From Ligustrum vulgare (taxonomy: Eukaryota; Streptophyta; Magnoliopsida; Lamiales; Oleaceae): a DNA stretch of 64,000 nucleotides. Under the pieces are notes generated by a model that had not been told where the DNA came from, searched no databases, and saw only the letters and a list, made by a program, of their open reading frames with translations. This document shows, one piece after another, positions 11,120-22,942 of this stretch; positions within the stretch are counted from its first letter, which is position 1; every line of letters starts with the position of its first letter. The position numbers were made by a program, and so were the translations under genes. The DNA is taken from the NCBI GenBank assembly GCA_963555705.1, contig OY743168.1, positions 24,062,139 through 24,126,138 on the forward strand. Reading direction: 5' to 3'.

Positions 11120-13359
11120 CCTCCTTCTTAACCTTGATTGTTCATCACATATGTCAGGTCTTGGTTGTTGTTGAGCTTTTCGATGTCGTCTTTTCTCGAG
11201 AGTCCATGGCATATCACTTTCTTCTGAAGGTGTTTCTTCAATAGGGGAAACTTTCATATTCAATGCCCCCAGTGTTGGTCCTGCAAAAGATATCGAAGAT
11301 GGTATTTTACCTATTTTGTTAGGCGTCTGATATTTCTCCTTCTTGCTTATGAAGGTGGACCAACCATCACCAATTTCATCTTCAGATTCCGAATCGGAAT
11401 CCCAAACATCCAAGTCATCTGTCATGATTTCATAAAAGTTTGGACGGTTGGGAGCACGTGGTTTATCCATTTCTGGATAGATGTATGTGATGGTGACTTC
11501 TCCGTCTACCTCGAACTCTACTGGAATAGCTCCTTCTGGAAATTGAGGTCCAAACTCTGTTACTCCAGGCGAGAACTTGTCCATATCATATGCAATAGGG
11601 ACAAACAGCTCTTTATTTGCAACAGAGATTTGATCGAATGTCCGAAAGGAAATCATCGAACAACCGGCTGTTGGATTTTCACCAGTTTCGAGTTTGATCT
11701 TATTTTCTTTGTCCAAGCAAACAATAAGATCTTTCAACATGAAACATCTCTCCACTGGATGACTAATTATTCTGTGGAACCTGCAGTACTTGGGATGATC
11801 AACTTGACAATCCTCTTCTGGCCTCTTCGGTGTTGGAAGTTCAATTTCTCGTTGCTTAAGGAGTTGATCTAAAATTCCAGAAACTTCGGAGTCTGAGAAT
11901 GAATACTCCTTTTCTTCAAGTTCTTTCAAACTTAGAAGACCCTTCTTTTGTGCTTGTGCCTTATTAGGCCTGACCTCTTGCTTTGGCTTCGGATTTGGAT
12001 TTGGACTTGAACTTGGTTTCTGAAAAGTGATTTTTGCAGGAGCGGTAGATATGGCCAGAGATTCTTTAAACTTACCTGGCTTACTGTCCTTTTTGACTTC
12101 CTTCTTGGGATCTTTTTTGTCACGCGGGTCGCTTGGCAAGTAACTTTCATGCCTTGTAATTTGAATTTCTAGATCATGAGTACGTGTGGCCAACTCTTCA
12201 AAAGAGTGAGGCATATTTTCTTGGAGATTATAAAGGAGTCCCCAATGCATCCCTTGGACACACATGTCGATAGAGGATGCTTCTCTAATACGTTCCTTGC
12301 AATTAAGGACAAGATTTCTCCAGCGTTCAATGTATTCAACAACTGGTTCCTCTTTATTTTACTTTATTCTAGCAAGTTCCAGAAGGCAGACAGTCCGTCT
12401 GGTGCTATAGAAGCGTGTGAGGAACTCACGTTCGAGCTGATCCCATCTATCAATTGACTCGGCAGTCAAGTCTGTATACCATTCAAATGCAGCACCTTTG
12501 AGGGAGCGTACAAACTGTTTTCACCATGGTATCATTGTATGTGCCAGCATTGTTACAGGTTTCAATGAAATGAGCAACATGTTGTTTCGGGTTGCCCTTT
12601 CTATCAAAACACTGAAATTTCGGTGGTTGGTAGCCAAGAGGCATTCTAAATTTCGTCGATTCGACGACTATAAGGTTTGGCATAAACCAATGAAGATTTT
12701 GGTGAGCCACCGTATTGAGCACGGATGGTGTCATTGAACATATGTTGAAGTTGTTGGATGGATAAGGAGCCAGCAGAGAGTTGAGTGGTGTCACGAAATA
12801 CATTTTGCACAACAGTACGGTCATGCATATCTTGCTTCTGCTGGTACTCTTGGATTTCAGGATCTTTAACTTTGGAAGAGCTTGCATTTTCCGGGTTGTC
12901 TTTTTTCAAAGGGCTTTGCAACTCTAGTTGATGCATGAGAGCGGCAATTTGAGCATCTTTTTCCTCCAAAGATTTTGTCAACTTTTCAATGGAGACTGCC
13001 ATTTGTTGAACTTGATCATCAGTGTCTGGTGTCATTTCCGTTACCATCACTAGCTCGATTGATTCTTCAGAAGCAGTGTAGTCTCCCCATTTTCGCGGGG
13101 AAGTAGCATGAGTTGATCCGGACACAGACCTGCCGCTGGAGATAGAATCAGAACGAGGACTTTTTGCCAAGTTCTTTTCCGATGAACGGGAGCCTTGCTT
13201 CTTGAAAGCAATTTTCATTTTACCCTTTTTGGAGAACTTCTTCAATGGTGTAATCAGTTGAGTTTTCCCGAATTTTGTTTGGACTCTAGTCACATGGAAA
13301 AGTTCAGCAAGTGTTTCTTCAAGACGGGTCACAGTTTCCTTCTCTTTTTCGCTTACCAT
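11117..13359 (-). pseudogene. Tat-lineage gag, truncated by an LTR
   Basis: The gag starts at 13359 (MVSEKEKETVTRLEETLAEL), has an acidic/Ser-rich region and a coiled coil, then the core PPKFQCFDRKGNPKQHVAHF (12887-12483 frame). It continues in another frame at 12265-11117 with MHWGLLYNLQENMPHSFEEL, a basic linker, EYSFSDSEVSGILDQLL, the HPKYCRFHRIISHPVERCF block and a C-terminal WTLEKRRHRK. At least two frameshifts separate the pieces between about 12650 and 12270. The reading frame ends exactly at the LTR of the inserted element, so the protease part expected next is missing. It would form the virus-like particle shell. Confidence 0.85.
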
Positions 13360-13417
13360 GTCTGATGTATTTGTTTAAACTTGAAAGTTTTGTAGAACGG
13401 AAGATGAGAGGCAAGAG

Positions 13418-13437
13418 GGTCCCACTGGGCGTGCCAA
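13418..13437 (-). promoter_or_regulatory. Primer-binding site of the outer Tat element
   Basis: On the - strand it reads TTGGCACGCCCAGTGGGACC, six bases inside the LTR at 13444-14103. This type of primer site is typical of Tat/Ogre elements, usually ascribed to tRNA-Arg. Confidence 0.65.
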
Positions 13438-13443
13438 GAAATT

Positions 13444-14103
13444 TGCACGACGAATTTCGAAGTATTATTAAAAATACCGAAATTGTTACAAATTGAATTT
13501 GAGAAAATACAAGTGGACAACTCTTGTAAATGCAAAATTACAAAATCCTCTGATTAACGATCGGCGTGTTTGAAGATAAGGGGCCACGTGACTTGATTCC
13601 TGAACTTCTGAATTTGCTGGAAAACTTGATTTGTTGAGAGATTGCTTGTTTGACACTTGGAACTTGAGACTTGGATTTGAACTTGGGATTTGCACTTTGG
13701 ATTGGACTTGCTTTGATTCGAAGAAGGCTTTGATCTCCTTGGAATTGATTTGAACTTTCTTGATTTGAAGAAGACTTTGATCTTCCTGGATTTAGACTTG
13801 GCTTGAAACTTGAGAAAATTTTTGTATTCTTCACCTGCAATTCTCTTTTCTTGCTTTTATTTTTGTTTCTTCTCCCTTTTTTTCATTGACCAATGGTCCT
13901 ATTTATAGAGAGAATTTTGTAACCACCTCATTTATTTAAATTAATAAAATTAAATAAATAAAATGGGTAGGGTTTTGAAAAGTAGGATGGGCCTCATCCC
14001 TGGGCTTCTTTTAGGTGGGCTGTAGTGGACTTTATTTAATGGACTTAATTGGATTAAAAACAAAAATAAATTGATCCAATCCAAATATTTTTTAATATCT
14101 ACA
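13444..14103 (-). mobile_element. 5' LTR of the Tat element
   Basis: Read on the - strand it begins TGTAGATATT at 14103 and ends CGTCGTGCA at 13444, about 660 bp. A CTATAAATAG box on the - strand at about 13902-13911 is a likely promoter TATA box. The primer site and gag follow in order, so this is the upstream LTR of the outermost retroelement. Confidence 0.7.
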
Positions 14104-14751
14104 GGATCACAACGTTTTTTCCATTCATTTTGAAGCTATACCGATTCCTCCTCCTATCATGATTCACATTTCACTCACATTGCCAAGGTCTCTCCAAAAT
14201 TATGTGAATAGTGTGTATAGGAACTACATCACATACCACTTGATCACTATAGGTTCCAATGTTGAAATTAAGAAGAACTTGCTCACTCACTCTCACCTCC
14301 CTATAGTCATTCAACATTTGCAATATATAAAGACTATGATACTTCATTACCGGTAACCTCAATTTTTTCACTCTACTAGCACTCACCAAATTTGTGTCAC
14401 TCTCCCCATCTATAATGAGACTACATGCCCTATCCCCCACAAAGCATCAGTGTAGAAAGTATTTCCTCCATACTTCTCCCTCTCATTATCATGGGCCAAT
14501 GATGTTGGTGGCCTAGTAATCATATCCATCACTACTCCTTCACTTTCACTACTCCCATGGGAAGATGGAATTTTCATTTTCTCAATATCAACATTTTCAT
14601 TAACTCCATCTCTACTCCTATAAACTCATTCTCTTCCTATTCTAGCATCCACTCTATCTAACATTCTTCCCAATCTTCCTTCCATCTTCTCTACTTGCCT
14701 AGTAAAAGTGGTGGAAAGATTTTGCAACATCTCATACAAGTCTTGAGTCAT
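14104..14751 (-). pseudogene. Remnant of another gypsy element: gag start joined to protease
   Basis: From 14751 down, a frame reads MTQDLYEMLQNLSTTFTRQV and RLGRMLDRVDARIG, the coiled start of a gag, with a stop soon after. At 14440-14171 a protease-like stretch follows (CSLIIDGESDTNLVSASRVKKL, then VVCDVVPIHTIHIILERPW), where the active-site motif is IDGES. The gag core and zinc knuckle are missing, so an internal deletion joined the two ends. The family differs from the Tat element beside it. Confidence 0.6.
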
Positions 14752-15514
14752 GTTGTGTAAGCGTGGAAGTGTCCTCACAAAGAATTCATTTCACTCGATT
14801 CCCCAAGGAATACAATCAACTACACCGACGAAATTAAATCTTGTGAAGCTTGAAACCACATACAAGCAAGAGATGTAGGAATGGATAGACACGAGCAAGT
14901 GAAATTTTCTTTACTTGCTAGGATACAAGAGATGACTATGAATTTGTAGGACAAATCTTTAAGAGCACAAGGTCATAAGGGCTTGACAAGAACAAGTAAT
15001 TGACTAGGAAGTGATTTGTAGAGAAAAAAAGTTTCTAGTGTAGTGATTTTCTTTGAGAAATTTCAACAAACACCTAGTGTGCAACTGTTGGAAGTTATGA
15101 AAATAGAAGTGTTTTGTGTAATGGAATTCCCAATAATCTCAATAATGATAATAACAACAATGTACAAGTGTATAGATCATCAAATACACAATAACACAAA
15201 CTTTTCCCAATTTTTTTGTAATTTTTTTTTTGATAGATGAAACAACAACAATGACAAGAATTTAAAGATAGATTTTACCAAATTAGAGCCAAGCTCTGAA
15301 ACCATTTGATAAGGAAATTGCCTAACTCCGTTCCAAAAGTGCGCCTGTGGGAGGAGGTTTGCCCCATCCTTATAAATCAGCCCAGGAATCCCTCAGATTT
15401 CGATGTGGGATTCACATCAGCCTCGCTGGAACTCATCACAACTTATGACTTTTTTTGCATTGACATGAATTACAATTATTTAAACGACTTTTGTGCGACA
15501 ACAATGACAATAAA
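14752..15514. mobile_element. Probable leader and LTR remains of the old gypsy element
   Basis: The words GAGCCAAGCTCTGAAACCAT at 15286-15305 look like a decayed complement of a Met-tRNA primer site on the - strand. Beyond it lies a CGATGTGGGATTC word near 15400, common in plant LTRs. No ORF is credible here. The limits are not resolved. Confidence 0.35.
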
Positions 15515-16640
15515 TTATTTGAAACTAAAAAATTTAAAATCTTCTAAGATGGATGCCCTAGACGCTGGTGCCACGTATCTAAGGATGAAAGAGCAGAAAA
15601 TGCAATGATTGGTTTGGACTTGGGAAGGTGATAGCACATATATTCCATCTTTAATTGATCCTGTTAAAAGTGGCGTTCCTATTTGCAAATTTTTAACAAC
15701 AAAATAACTTGGTGAGAATTTAATAGAAACAAAATTTTGATAGTAGAAATTGAACACAGAAATGAGACTGCGATGCATTTTTAGAACACAAAGAGTGTTG
15801 TTGAGGAAAAACTGCATATTTGGTGTTTGAAGAATGACTTTTCCAGTATGGGAAATGTCAAGGCCTATGCCATCACCAATGATAACGTCATCAGTGCCAG
15901 TGTAGTTGGAGTATAAATAGAGATTGTTGAGATCATTAGTGATATGATGTGATGCCCTAGAATCAAGGAGCCAATCAGCTGGAGATGTGTTGGGAGCCAT
16001 AAGCTGAGCTACATTAGCTGTGGGAGTGGTATTGGATGGCCGAGGTGTATAGTTAGGAGAAGATGGTGGTTTTTCCAAGGAGAAAAACGATGGGTGAAAC
16101 ATCGTTTGGCATAATGACCTTGTTGGCCACACACCTGACAGAAGACTTTATAAAGCAGGGGATTGTTGTTGTTTTGAGAGTTGGAAGGACCACAAGATTG
16201 ATTGTTATTCCGGTTGTTGTTGTTTTTGGAATTTGAATATTGTGTGGGAGATGAGGTTGAATGGCGGGTGTTGGATTTTGAGGTGTAGTTGGCTGTGACG
16301 AGGTTGAAAGAAGTGGGAGTGCTCACGGGTTGCAATTAGGATTCCCGCGTTACTAGTTTTTCATGAAGTTCATCAAAAGAGATGGATGATTCACGAGTGC
16401 GAATCGCATAATCCATTGTACTCGGGGCCGAGTCCTCGTAGAGTGTGAAGAACGAGTTCATCGCTATCTGCTGCAGAATTCATTAATGTCAGATTATCCA
16501 CGATACTTTTTACTTTATGCATATACTCCGTAATTGTAGTCTCCTTTTTGCAGTTGGACAAGACTGCTTTTGAGATTCATAATGTGTCCCCTAGATGGCT
16601 TCGCATATGCGTTTGTTATGGTAATCCAGGCGTCCCCTGA
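15515..16640 (-). pseudogene. Ty1/copia gag-protease fragment
   Basis: From 16640 to 16340 the - strand keeps decayed gag frames. At 16335-16009 an Asn-rich tract is followed by a CCHC zinc knuckle (CQVCGQQGHYAKRC). In a shifted frame at 16132-15515 the protease start WLLDSRASHHITNDLNNL appears, then a VIIGDG motif and the pre-integrase end (IGTPLLTGSIKDGIYVL). The catalytic DSG is DSR here, and a frameshift near 16100 separates gag from protease, so the copy is dead. RT and integrase are absent. Confidence 0.85.
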
Positions 16641-17250
16641 TTATGGAATTTGTCTACCACACATCTTTATACATATTTCATATTTGTAAGCATACAAAAT
16701 GAATGCAACAATAAAGTCTATCCAATCTTTATTATTCATATTTTTTTTTATATGCATAGGATATGCAATAAAGTCTCTCCAATCTTAGTTACGGCCTTAG
16801 GTTAAGGATTTCATTTGGATGAGATCTATCTAAACACATTATAAACGTCTGAGTAATTTTTGGTTTATTTCTAGACTAGCAGTGCCGAGAGTTTTGGGAA
16901 CTATTATGTTAAGGATTTCACCTAGATAACATAGAATGGAGATTTTGGTTTATTTTTTTAAGTAATGTGAAAAAGATTCGACATTGGGATTTTGATAGAG
17001 AAATGAGCAATTGTATGTATACTGTTGAGAGTTACGAATTGTGTCAATCTCAAGATATTGATATGTGATGACGATGTGAACCCAACAAATGTGACGATTG
17101 ATGTTATATATAAGAAGGTTTTTCAAAATTTGTAATACTTTTTTATAACAAATTATTAATAAAATTTAAATTGACATTCGTCGTCGTTACTTTTTATTGA
17201 TTTGTTTTCATTGTTTCGTATCAGTACATTATATTCTGTCAATAAAATAT

Positions 17251-17279
17251 GTTCGTACATCGCACGAGTATTAAACTAG
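17251..17279 (+). mobile_element. Helitron 3' terminus upstream of DHQS
   Basis: A GTACATCGCACGAGTATTAAACTAG run ends in CTAG followed by T, matching the hairpin-plus-CTAG ends of the Helitrons at 49426, 56037 and 63227. The 5' start (TC after A) was not located; the element probably covers part of 16.65-17.28 kb. Confidence 0.5.
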
Positions 17280-17483
17280 TTCTAGTTTTATTTTTATTTT
17301 TTTCCCAACAATTTACTCCTTTGCGTCCATTTACCTACCAGCAAGCCTACCACATTCTGCGCCCAACTCACCAACCAAACTAGCAAATTTTCACAAAAAA
17401 TCAACATCACCTTAATTAATAAAACCCATTTGAGCAATTTGTCACCACAACTCTCTCCGTCTCACCTAACTTCATTGCCTCCG

Positions 17484-20400
17484 ATGGCTTACTCCTCATT
17501 CTGTCCCAAGCACGCCCTTACACTTTTCACTTCCACCAACTACCGTCGCAACAGAGTTATAACGCCTGAATTATCTCTCCGGTTCCAGGCGTCCGATTCT
17601 TTGGGTTCCTTGCGGTGTGTTGCATCAGTTGTCTCGATTAATAACACTAGTAATAATGTGAAGCATAGATTGATGGCGTCGGGGAGTTCAGCTGCTTCTC
17701 CAGTTATGGATCAATCGCCTACGCAAACCACTTCTTCTCCTGCAGTTTCTGCAAATGTCGAGGTCGATTTGGGCAATCGGAGCTACCCAATTTACATTGG
17801 CTCTGGCCTTCTTGATCAACCCCAACTTCTTCAAAGGTATTAACTTTAATTGGTCCCCTTACTGTCAATTCACGTTTTTCTACCAGTCAACAACTCAATT
17901 GTGTTGGCGTTTGCTTGCTCTCACATATATGCACATAATTATTTGATATTTTCAAAGTTGTGGCTTTTAAATAATTTGTCATAAATGTATGCGGAAGAAG
18001 AGTTAAGGGAATTTGAAGTTAATTGATTACTTATGGAAGCTTACTTATCTAGACGTGGCTAAATCAATTTGGGCAATATATAGTATAAATTTATTTGATA
18101 CATCAAAAGCAGGAATTTTTTCTCTGGAGATTGCAATCATATTCACCAAATAAAAGGATAAAAAGGGGGGGGGAGGGGGGGGGAATAGTTCTCGGATCCT
18201 CTGCACTGTGTCTTGCCTTCACTATAGTCGTCTTATCCATAAATTCATAATTTGTTCTGTCTTTTCCCTGTTCTCGTCCACCAGTATGAAGTTGAATATG
18301 AGCTCTTTAATTTGGCTTTTTCTCTCTTTTGTCATTGGCTTGTGATATTATCAACTCATGGTTATTGTAGGCATGTGCATGGCAAGCAAGTCCTAGTTGT
18401 TACCAACACCACAATCGCACCACTGTATCTTGATAAAACTATTCAGGCTTTGACGGATGGAAATCCTAATGTCAAGGTTGAGAGTGTGATTTTGCCAGAT
18501 GGAGAGCAATTCAAGAACATGGTGGGAATCTTGAGTTTTTAGAACTTGAATTAATTATAAAGAGTAAGAAAATGTGGTTAAGATGAATGTTGCACTACTG
18601 TCATGTTTTCACAGCATACTCTCATGAAAGTCTTTGATAAAGCAATTGAGACAAGGATGGATCGCCGCTGTACATTTGTTGCTCTTGGAGGCGGAGTCAT
18701 TGGTGACATGTGTGGATATGCTGCTGCTTCTTACCTCCGTGGAGTTAATTTCATTCAGATTCCTACCACTGTTATGGCACAGGTCCAACCCAAAATTACT
18801 ATTTCCATATTTTCTGGTATTTTTGTTTGCACAAAGAACTCAATAACTTCTACAACATTTATTTGTCTATAATTAATTTGTTTTATTCTTATTTTAGGTA
18901 GATTCTTCCGTTGGGGGTAAAACTGGAATAAACCACCGGCTTGGCAAAAATTTGATCGGTGCATTTTACCAACCACAGTGTGTGCTTATAGACACCAACA
19001 CACTGAACACATTGCCAGATCGAGAATTAGCATCAGGGCTTGCAGAAGTGATCAAATATGGGCTTATTAGAGATGCTGAATTTTTTGAATGGCAGGAGAA
19101 AAATATGCAGGCATTGTTGGAAAGGTAAAATATATGTGGTGAATCTGTTGTGAGGATGCTAAGAGTAATGCTTTTTTGTATCATTCTGTTTTTTGTTAGT
19201 GTTGTCTTGCGCCGGAAACTCCTTTTGCGCATATAACATATTAGCGAAAATAAAACCTCTCAAAAAGTATATCGTTAGAATTGGCATTAGTTCTTTTACT
19301 CTTCCTTCCCCTTTGTCCATCAACCACTCAGTTAGATATAAGATATTTGTCAGATAAGAAAGCAAGAGGGATGCCTGCAATTTGTTGAAGGATTCTGAGC
19401 TTGACTAAACATGGTTTCTTTTTATTAGCGTGCATATACATGGTTATCTTTAACAATGGATTTTTCACTTTCATGAGATATTTGTGCTTATTCATCCTTT
19501 TTCCTCCATGTGTGTTATTTTTGTAATGGAATTGGACATTTGAAGTGGGCTTGCTCCTTTGCAGGGACCCCATTGCATTTACTTATGCCATCAAGCGCTC
19601 GTGTGAGAACAAGGCTGAGGTTGTGTCCTTGGACGAGAAGGAAAGTGGATTGAGGGCAACCTTAAATTTGGGTCACACTTTTGGTCATGTAAGATTTCTA
19701 CATATGATGCTACTTTCATGGCTATTTAAAATATATTTTTTGATTCTAAATTTGGTGTCTATGTACAATTTCCAAACAAATGACATTAAGGATGTGTTTG
19801 ATGGAATTCCATGTAAAATCTTCTCGCCTAATAGGTGAGAAAACGTTTTCCTTGAAAATGAGCTAAATTGTGCTTTGTAGGGTTGTACATAGAAAATATT
19901 TTTTTAGTCCAAATATGTCAATCAAACAAAAAAGTTGGAAAATCTTTTGCTTGAAGTGACATTTTCCTAGGCAAATTTCTTCAATCAAACAGAGCTAACA
20001 TTCATTAGAATGAGTTAGGTTTGTTGTGCATGAATTACCCGTAAGCTTCCAGGTCATCCTGAGAACAACACACTTTGCGAGAGGCATCGGAGTTGAACTT
20101 TGAACAACCATTCCAATGCCTAATTTATAGATACGCTTAAGGGAAGCGAAGGCTCTTGGGAGGATTATAAACTATTTGTCAGTTTTCTAGAGACTTAGTC
20201 TTTAGATATTTAATCTAAAATCCCTTCTTAAGCCAAGTGCAAGTTAAACAAATTAATTCATTTATTTTATTGCACACCAAACCATTTTAAAGTAAGCGTC
20301 TTTATGAGCATGTAAATAGAGTAGAATTATTGAAAGAGAAATGCAGAAGATGTGATGTGCAAACTTTGTTTTCTGAGGTTGAGGTTGAGGTTGAGTATCA

Positions 20401-22942
20401 ATGTCCTCCATCAAAAGGGGATCCTTTTAGATTCAAGCATTTATAGAATATCAGCAATACCTGTAGAAGGTCAACTCAGTTGCAAATATGTTCTTTGGAG
20501 GGTCAGTCCAATAACAACTGTAACCTTTATCATTTACTTGGACGCTCCAACAGCAACAGCTTATTTTGGAAAGTAAGTTTTAATTGATACCTCGTAGGTT
20601 CTGTCCTATTATCACAAACTGGATAAAAAAGGTTTTGATTTGGTTCATGTCAGAAGGAATCTCTCAATCTGGCTGATGCTAAAATGATAAAAAATGCACT
20701 TGTATATTACGATTCAATCTTGTTGGAAACTGAAAATCTCCGTGGAAAAAATCTATATATATATATATTTTTTTTTCATTTTTCTATGGTAAATAAAAAA
20801 GTGATAGCTAGAATTCAAATATATGTTGGGTGAAAAGTGCGTGTCATTTCATTTTGAGAAATCTGACAAAGATGCCAGGTGTGAAACGGTTCCTAGACAT
20901 TTGAAATACATATGGACAGCAAAACTAAGTCTCAAACTTATCAGAACTTGTTTCACTTTCACCCCTCATTCAGATAGGAAACACACAACCGGGTGTCTTA
21001 ATTTTAGAACGAGCTTCTGAATTTTTTATTATGAGCTATTGAATGTAGACGCAGTTTTATGGAAAACAAGTATGGAATGATTCAATAAACATAGAGGGAG
21101 GATTTCTGGATATGAAGAGAGTTTGTTACATTTCAAGTGAAAGCATGGACTTACATATGGTTCTATGTATCCATATGAGGTTTTGAGTGTGTTCGAAATC
21201 CTTCCTCTTCAAATTTCTGTATTTGAATGTTTAATGTTGTTTTAACTTTTCTTATATGTATGTAACTGTTTTGGTTGTTAAAACCATTATTTCTTAGATT
21301 CTTGCCTTCAGAATGAATGCCTGTTATCCACTGTAAAAATCTCTATCTTTGGTTCAACATGTTTGCTCCTCCAGACTTCATATTAGATCGGGAAATGTGT
21401 TTTTGGCCTTCAATTCTTCATATTTGTTCTGAAAATATTGTTTTATCAGTTGGCTGTTTTTTTCTTTTCTTGATCTCGTTTGTTATAGACATTGATTTCA
21501 GTTTCATGGGTGTTCGTTTGTTCTTGTAGTTGAACATGTTTTTCATGACCTAGCGCAGACATCTGTCTTAACCATCAAACTGCTATTTTAATTTTGGATG
21601 TCTGAAACATTTGTTAATTAGTTGACTCTCGTTTACAGCGCTTGTAATTCTTATTGAGTACAAGACTAGAATTGTTTTGAATCACTAGAGTTGAGGATTG
21701 ATAAAATTTAAAACTGAAGTAAGAAATCTCATTCAAGCCCAAGGAAGTTGGGTCTTGATTAGAGTGAAGAGATTAATGCTCCTTGGGAGCTCAGCACAGT
21801 AAATCACTTGATTTTAGGGGTCTTGTGTTGGTGGTTTCCCTTTAACTGTGAAGATCTCTGTCTCAAAGAATGAGCTTCTTGGGGTTGTTAACCAAATTGG
21901 TTGTTCGATTATGGAGATCCGAATTTGGTGTGAGAAAGGACGAACTAGTTTATATTAAGCTTTTTGGACTGGACTATCTGACTATAAGCTTGTTTGGGAA
22001 AGTGTTTATAAATTGTTTAAAATTGTAAATAGATAAAAATGAGTGTGGATATCACGAAATGTGGGGATAAAAAGTGGTTTGACTATTTTTAGACATTAGC
22101 CAAACATAGGCTATATTTGTACCAAAATTTATTATGCCTCTGTTTGGAAAACTATTTAAAAAAACATGTTTTTAAACAACACAATTCCCTAAATCACTTT
22201 TTAATCACGCGCACACATTTTCTCACTTCACTTTTATTTTACCTCGAAAACATTTTAAAAAAAACATGTTTTTAAACACAAAACTTTTAACAAATAGAGC
22301 ATATATTACCTCAACAAGGTTTCATTGAATTTTCTTCCCAAAATATGCGTATTGATATTATGGTTTCGCACGCCCCTTAATATGAATTATCCAGCTGAAA
22401 TTGCTTTTTATTGGCATTTACAGGCAATCGAGACTGGTGTTGGATATGGAGAGTGGTTCCATGGAGAGGCAGTTGCTGCTGGCACGGTTCGAAGATATTT
22501 ACTTTCTAGTTTAACACGTATGTTCTTGGATCCCGCTATAGTCTCATCTTATTGACGCTGTTGTGTCAAATTTTCAGGTCATGGCAGTCGACATGTCTTA
22601 CCGGCTTGGTTGGATAGATGATTCTCTTGTAAAGCGGGTGCATAAGATCTTAGTGCAGGCAAACTTACCTACAGCACCTCCAGAAACTATGACTGTAGAT
22701 ATGTTTAAATCTGTAATGGCGGTAAGTGAAAACGAACATAATGTATCACACACAAGGCTCTAATATTTTGAATCTTTCTTTGAAATTCTTGGTGCTTATT
22801 GTGATTTCAGGTGGATAAAAAGGTTGCTGATGGATTGCTAAGGCTCATCCTATTGAAAGGTCCATTAGGCAATTGTGTTTTCACAAGTGATTATGATAAG
22901 AAAGCCCTTGAAGATACTTTGCATGCTTTTTGCAAGTCCTAG
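17484..22942 (+). CDS. DHQS: 3-dehydroquinate synthase, chloroplastic (8 exons)
   Basis: The enzyme converts DAHP to 3-dehydroquinate, step two of the plastid shikimate pathway, using NAD and a divalent metal. Exons are 17484-17836, 18371-18521, 18615-18782, 18898-19124, 19565-19688, 22424-22486, 22578-22721 and 22811-22942; all junctions are GT-AG and keep frame, giving 453 residues. Residues 1 to about 75 are Ser/Thr/Arg-rich, a transit peptide. The fold starts near [15 protein letters not shown]. The NAD-binding GGGVIGD is at about 193-199, [12 protein letters not shown] at 226-237, and metal ligands lie in AEVIKYG, HTFGH (337-341) and FHGEAVA. An in-frame ATG also exists at 17430; the inner start fits the usual plastid form. 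Intron 5 is 2.7 kb with MITE-like inserts. Confidence 0.96.
19689..22423 (+). other. Long intron 5 of DHQS with MITE-like inserts
   Basis: A segment at about 19790-20005 has opposed TGTTTGATGGAA / TTCTTCAATCAAACA ends. Another at about 21995-22112 has opposed GCTTGTTTGG / CCAAACATAGGC ends. The segment 22137-22299 resembles the Tourist-type MITE at 55200-55374 (next entries). No ORF in the intron looks real. Confidence 0.5.
22137..22299 (+). mobile_element. Decayed Tourist-like MITE copy in DHQS intron 5
   Basis: It begins GCCTCTGTTTGGAAAAC and contains AAACAACACAATTCCCTAAA, TTTTTAATCACGCG, a CACATTTTCTC block and TTTTACCTCGAAAAC, the same word order as the element at 55200-55374 read on the other strand. 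The right end is decayed. Confidence 0.6.

Noticed and set aside
19159..19573. Antisense ORFs in DHQS intron 4
   Set aside because: They lie in an intron bounded by matching splice sites and show no motif.
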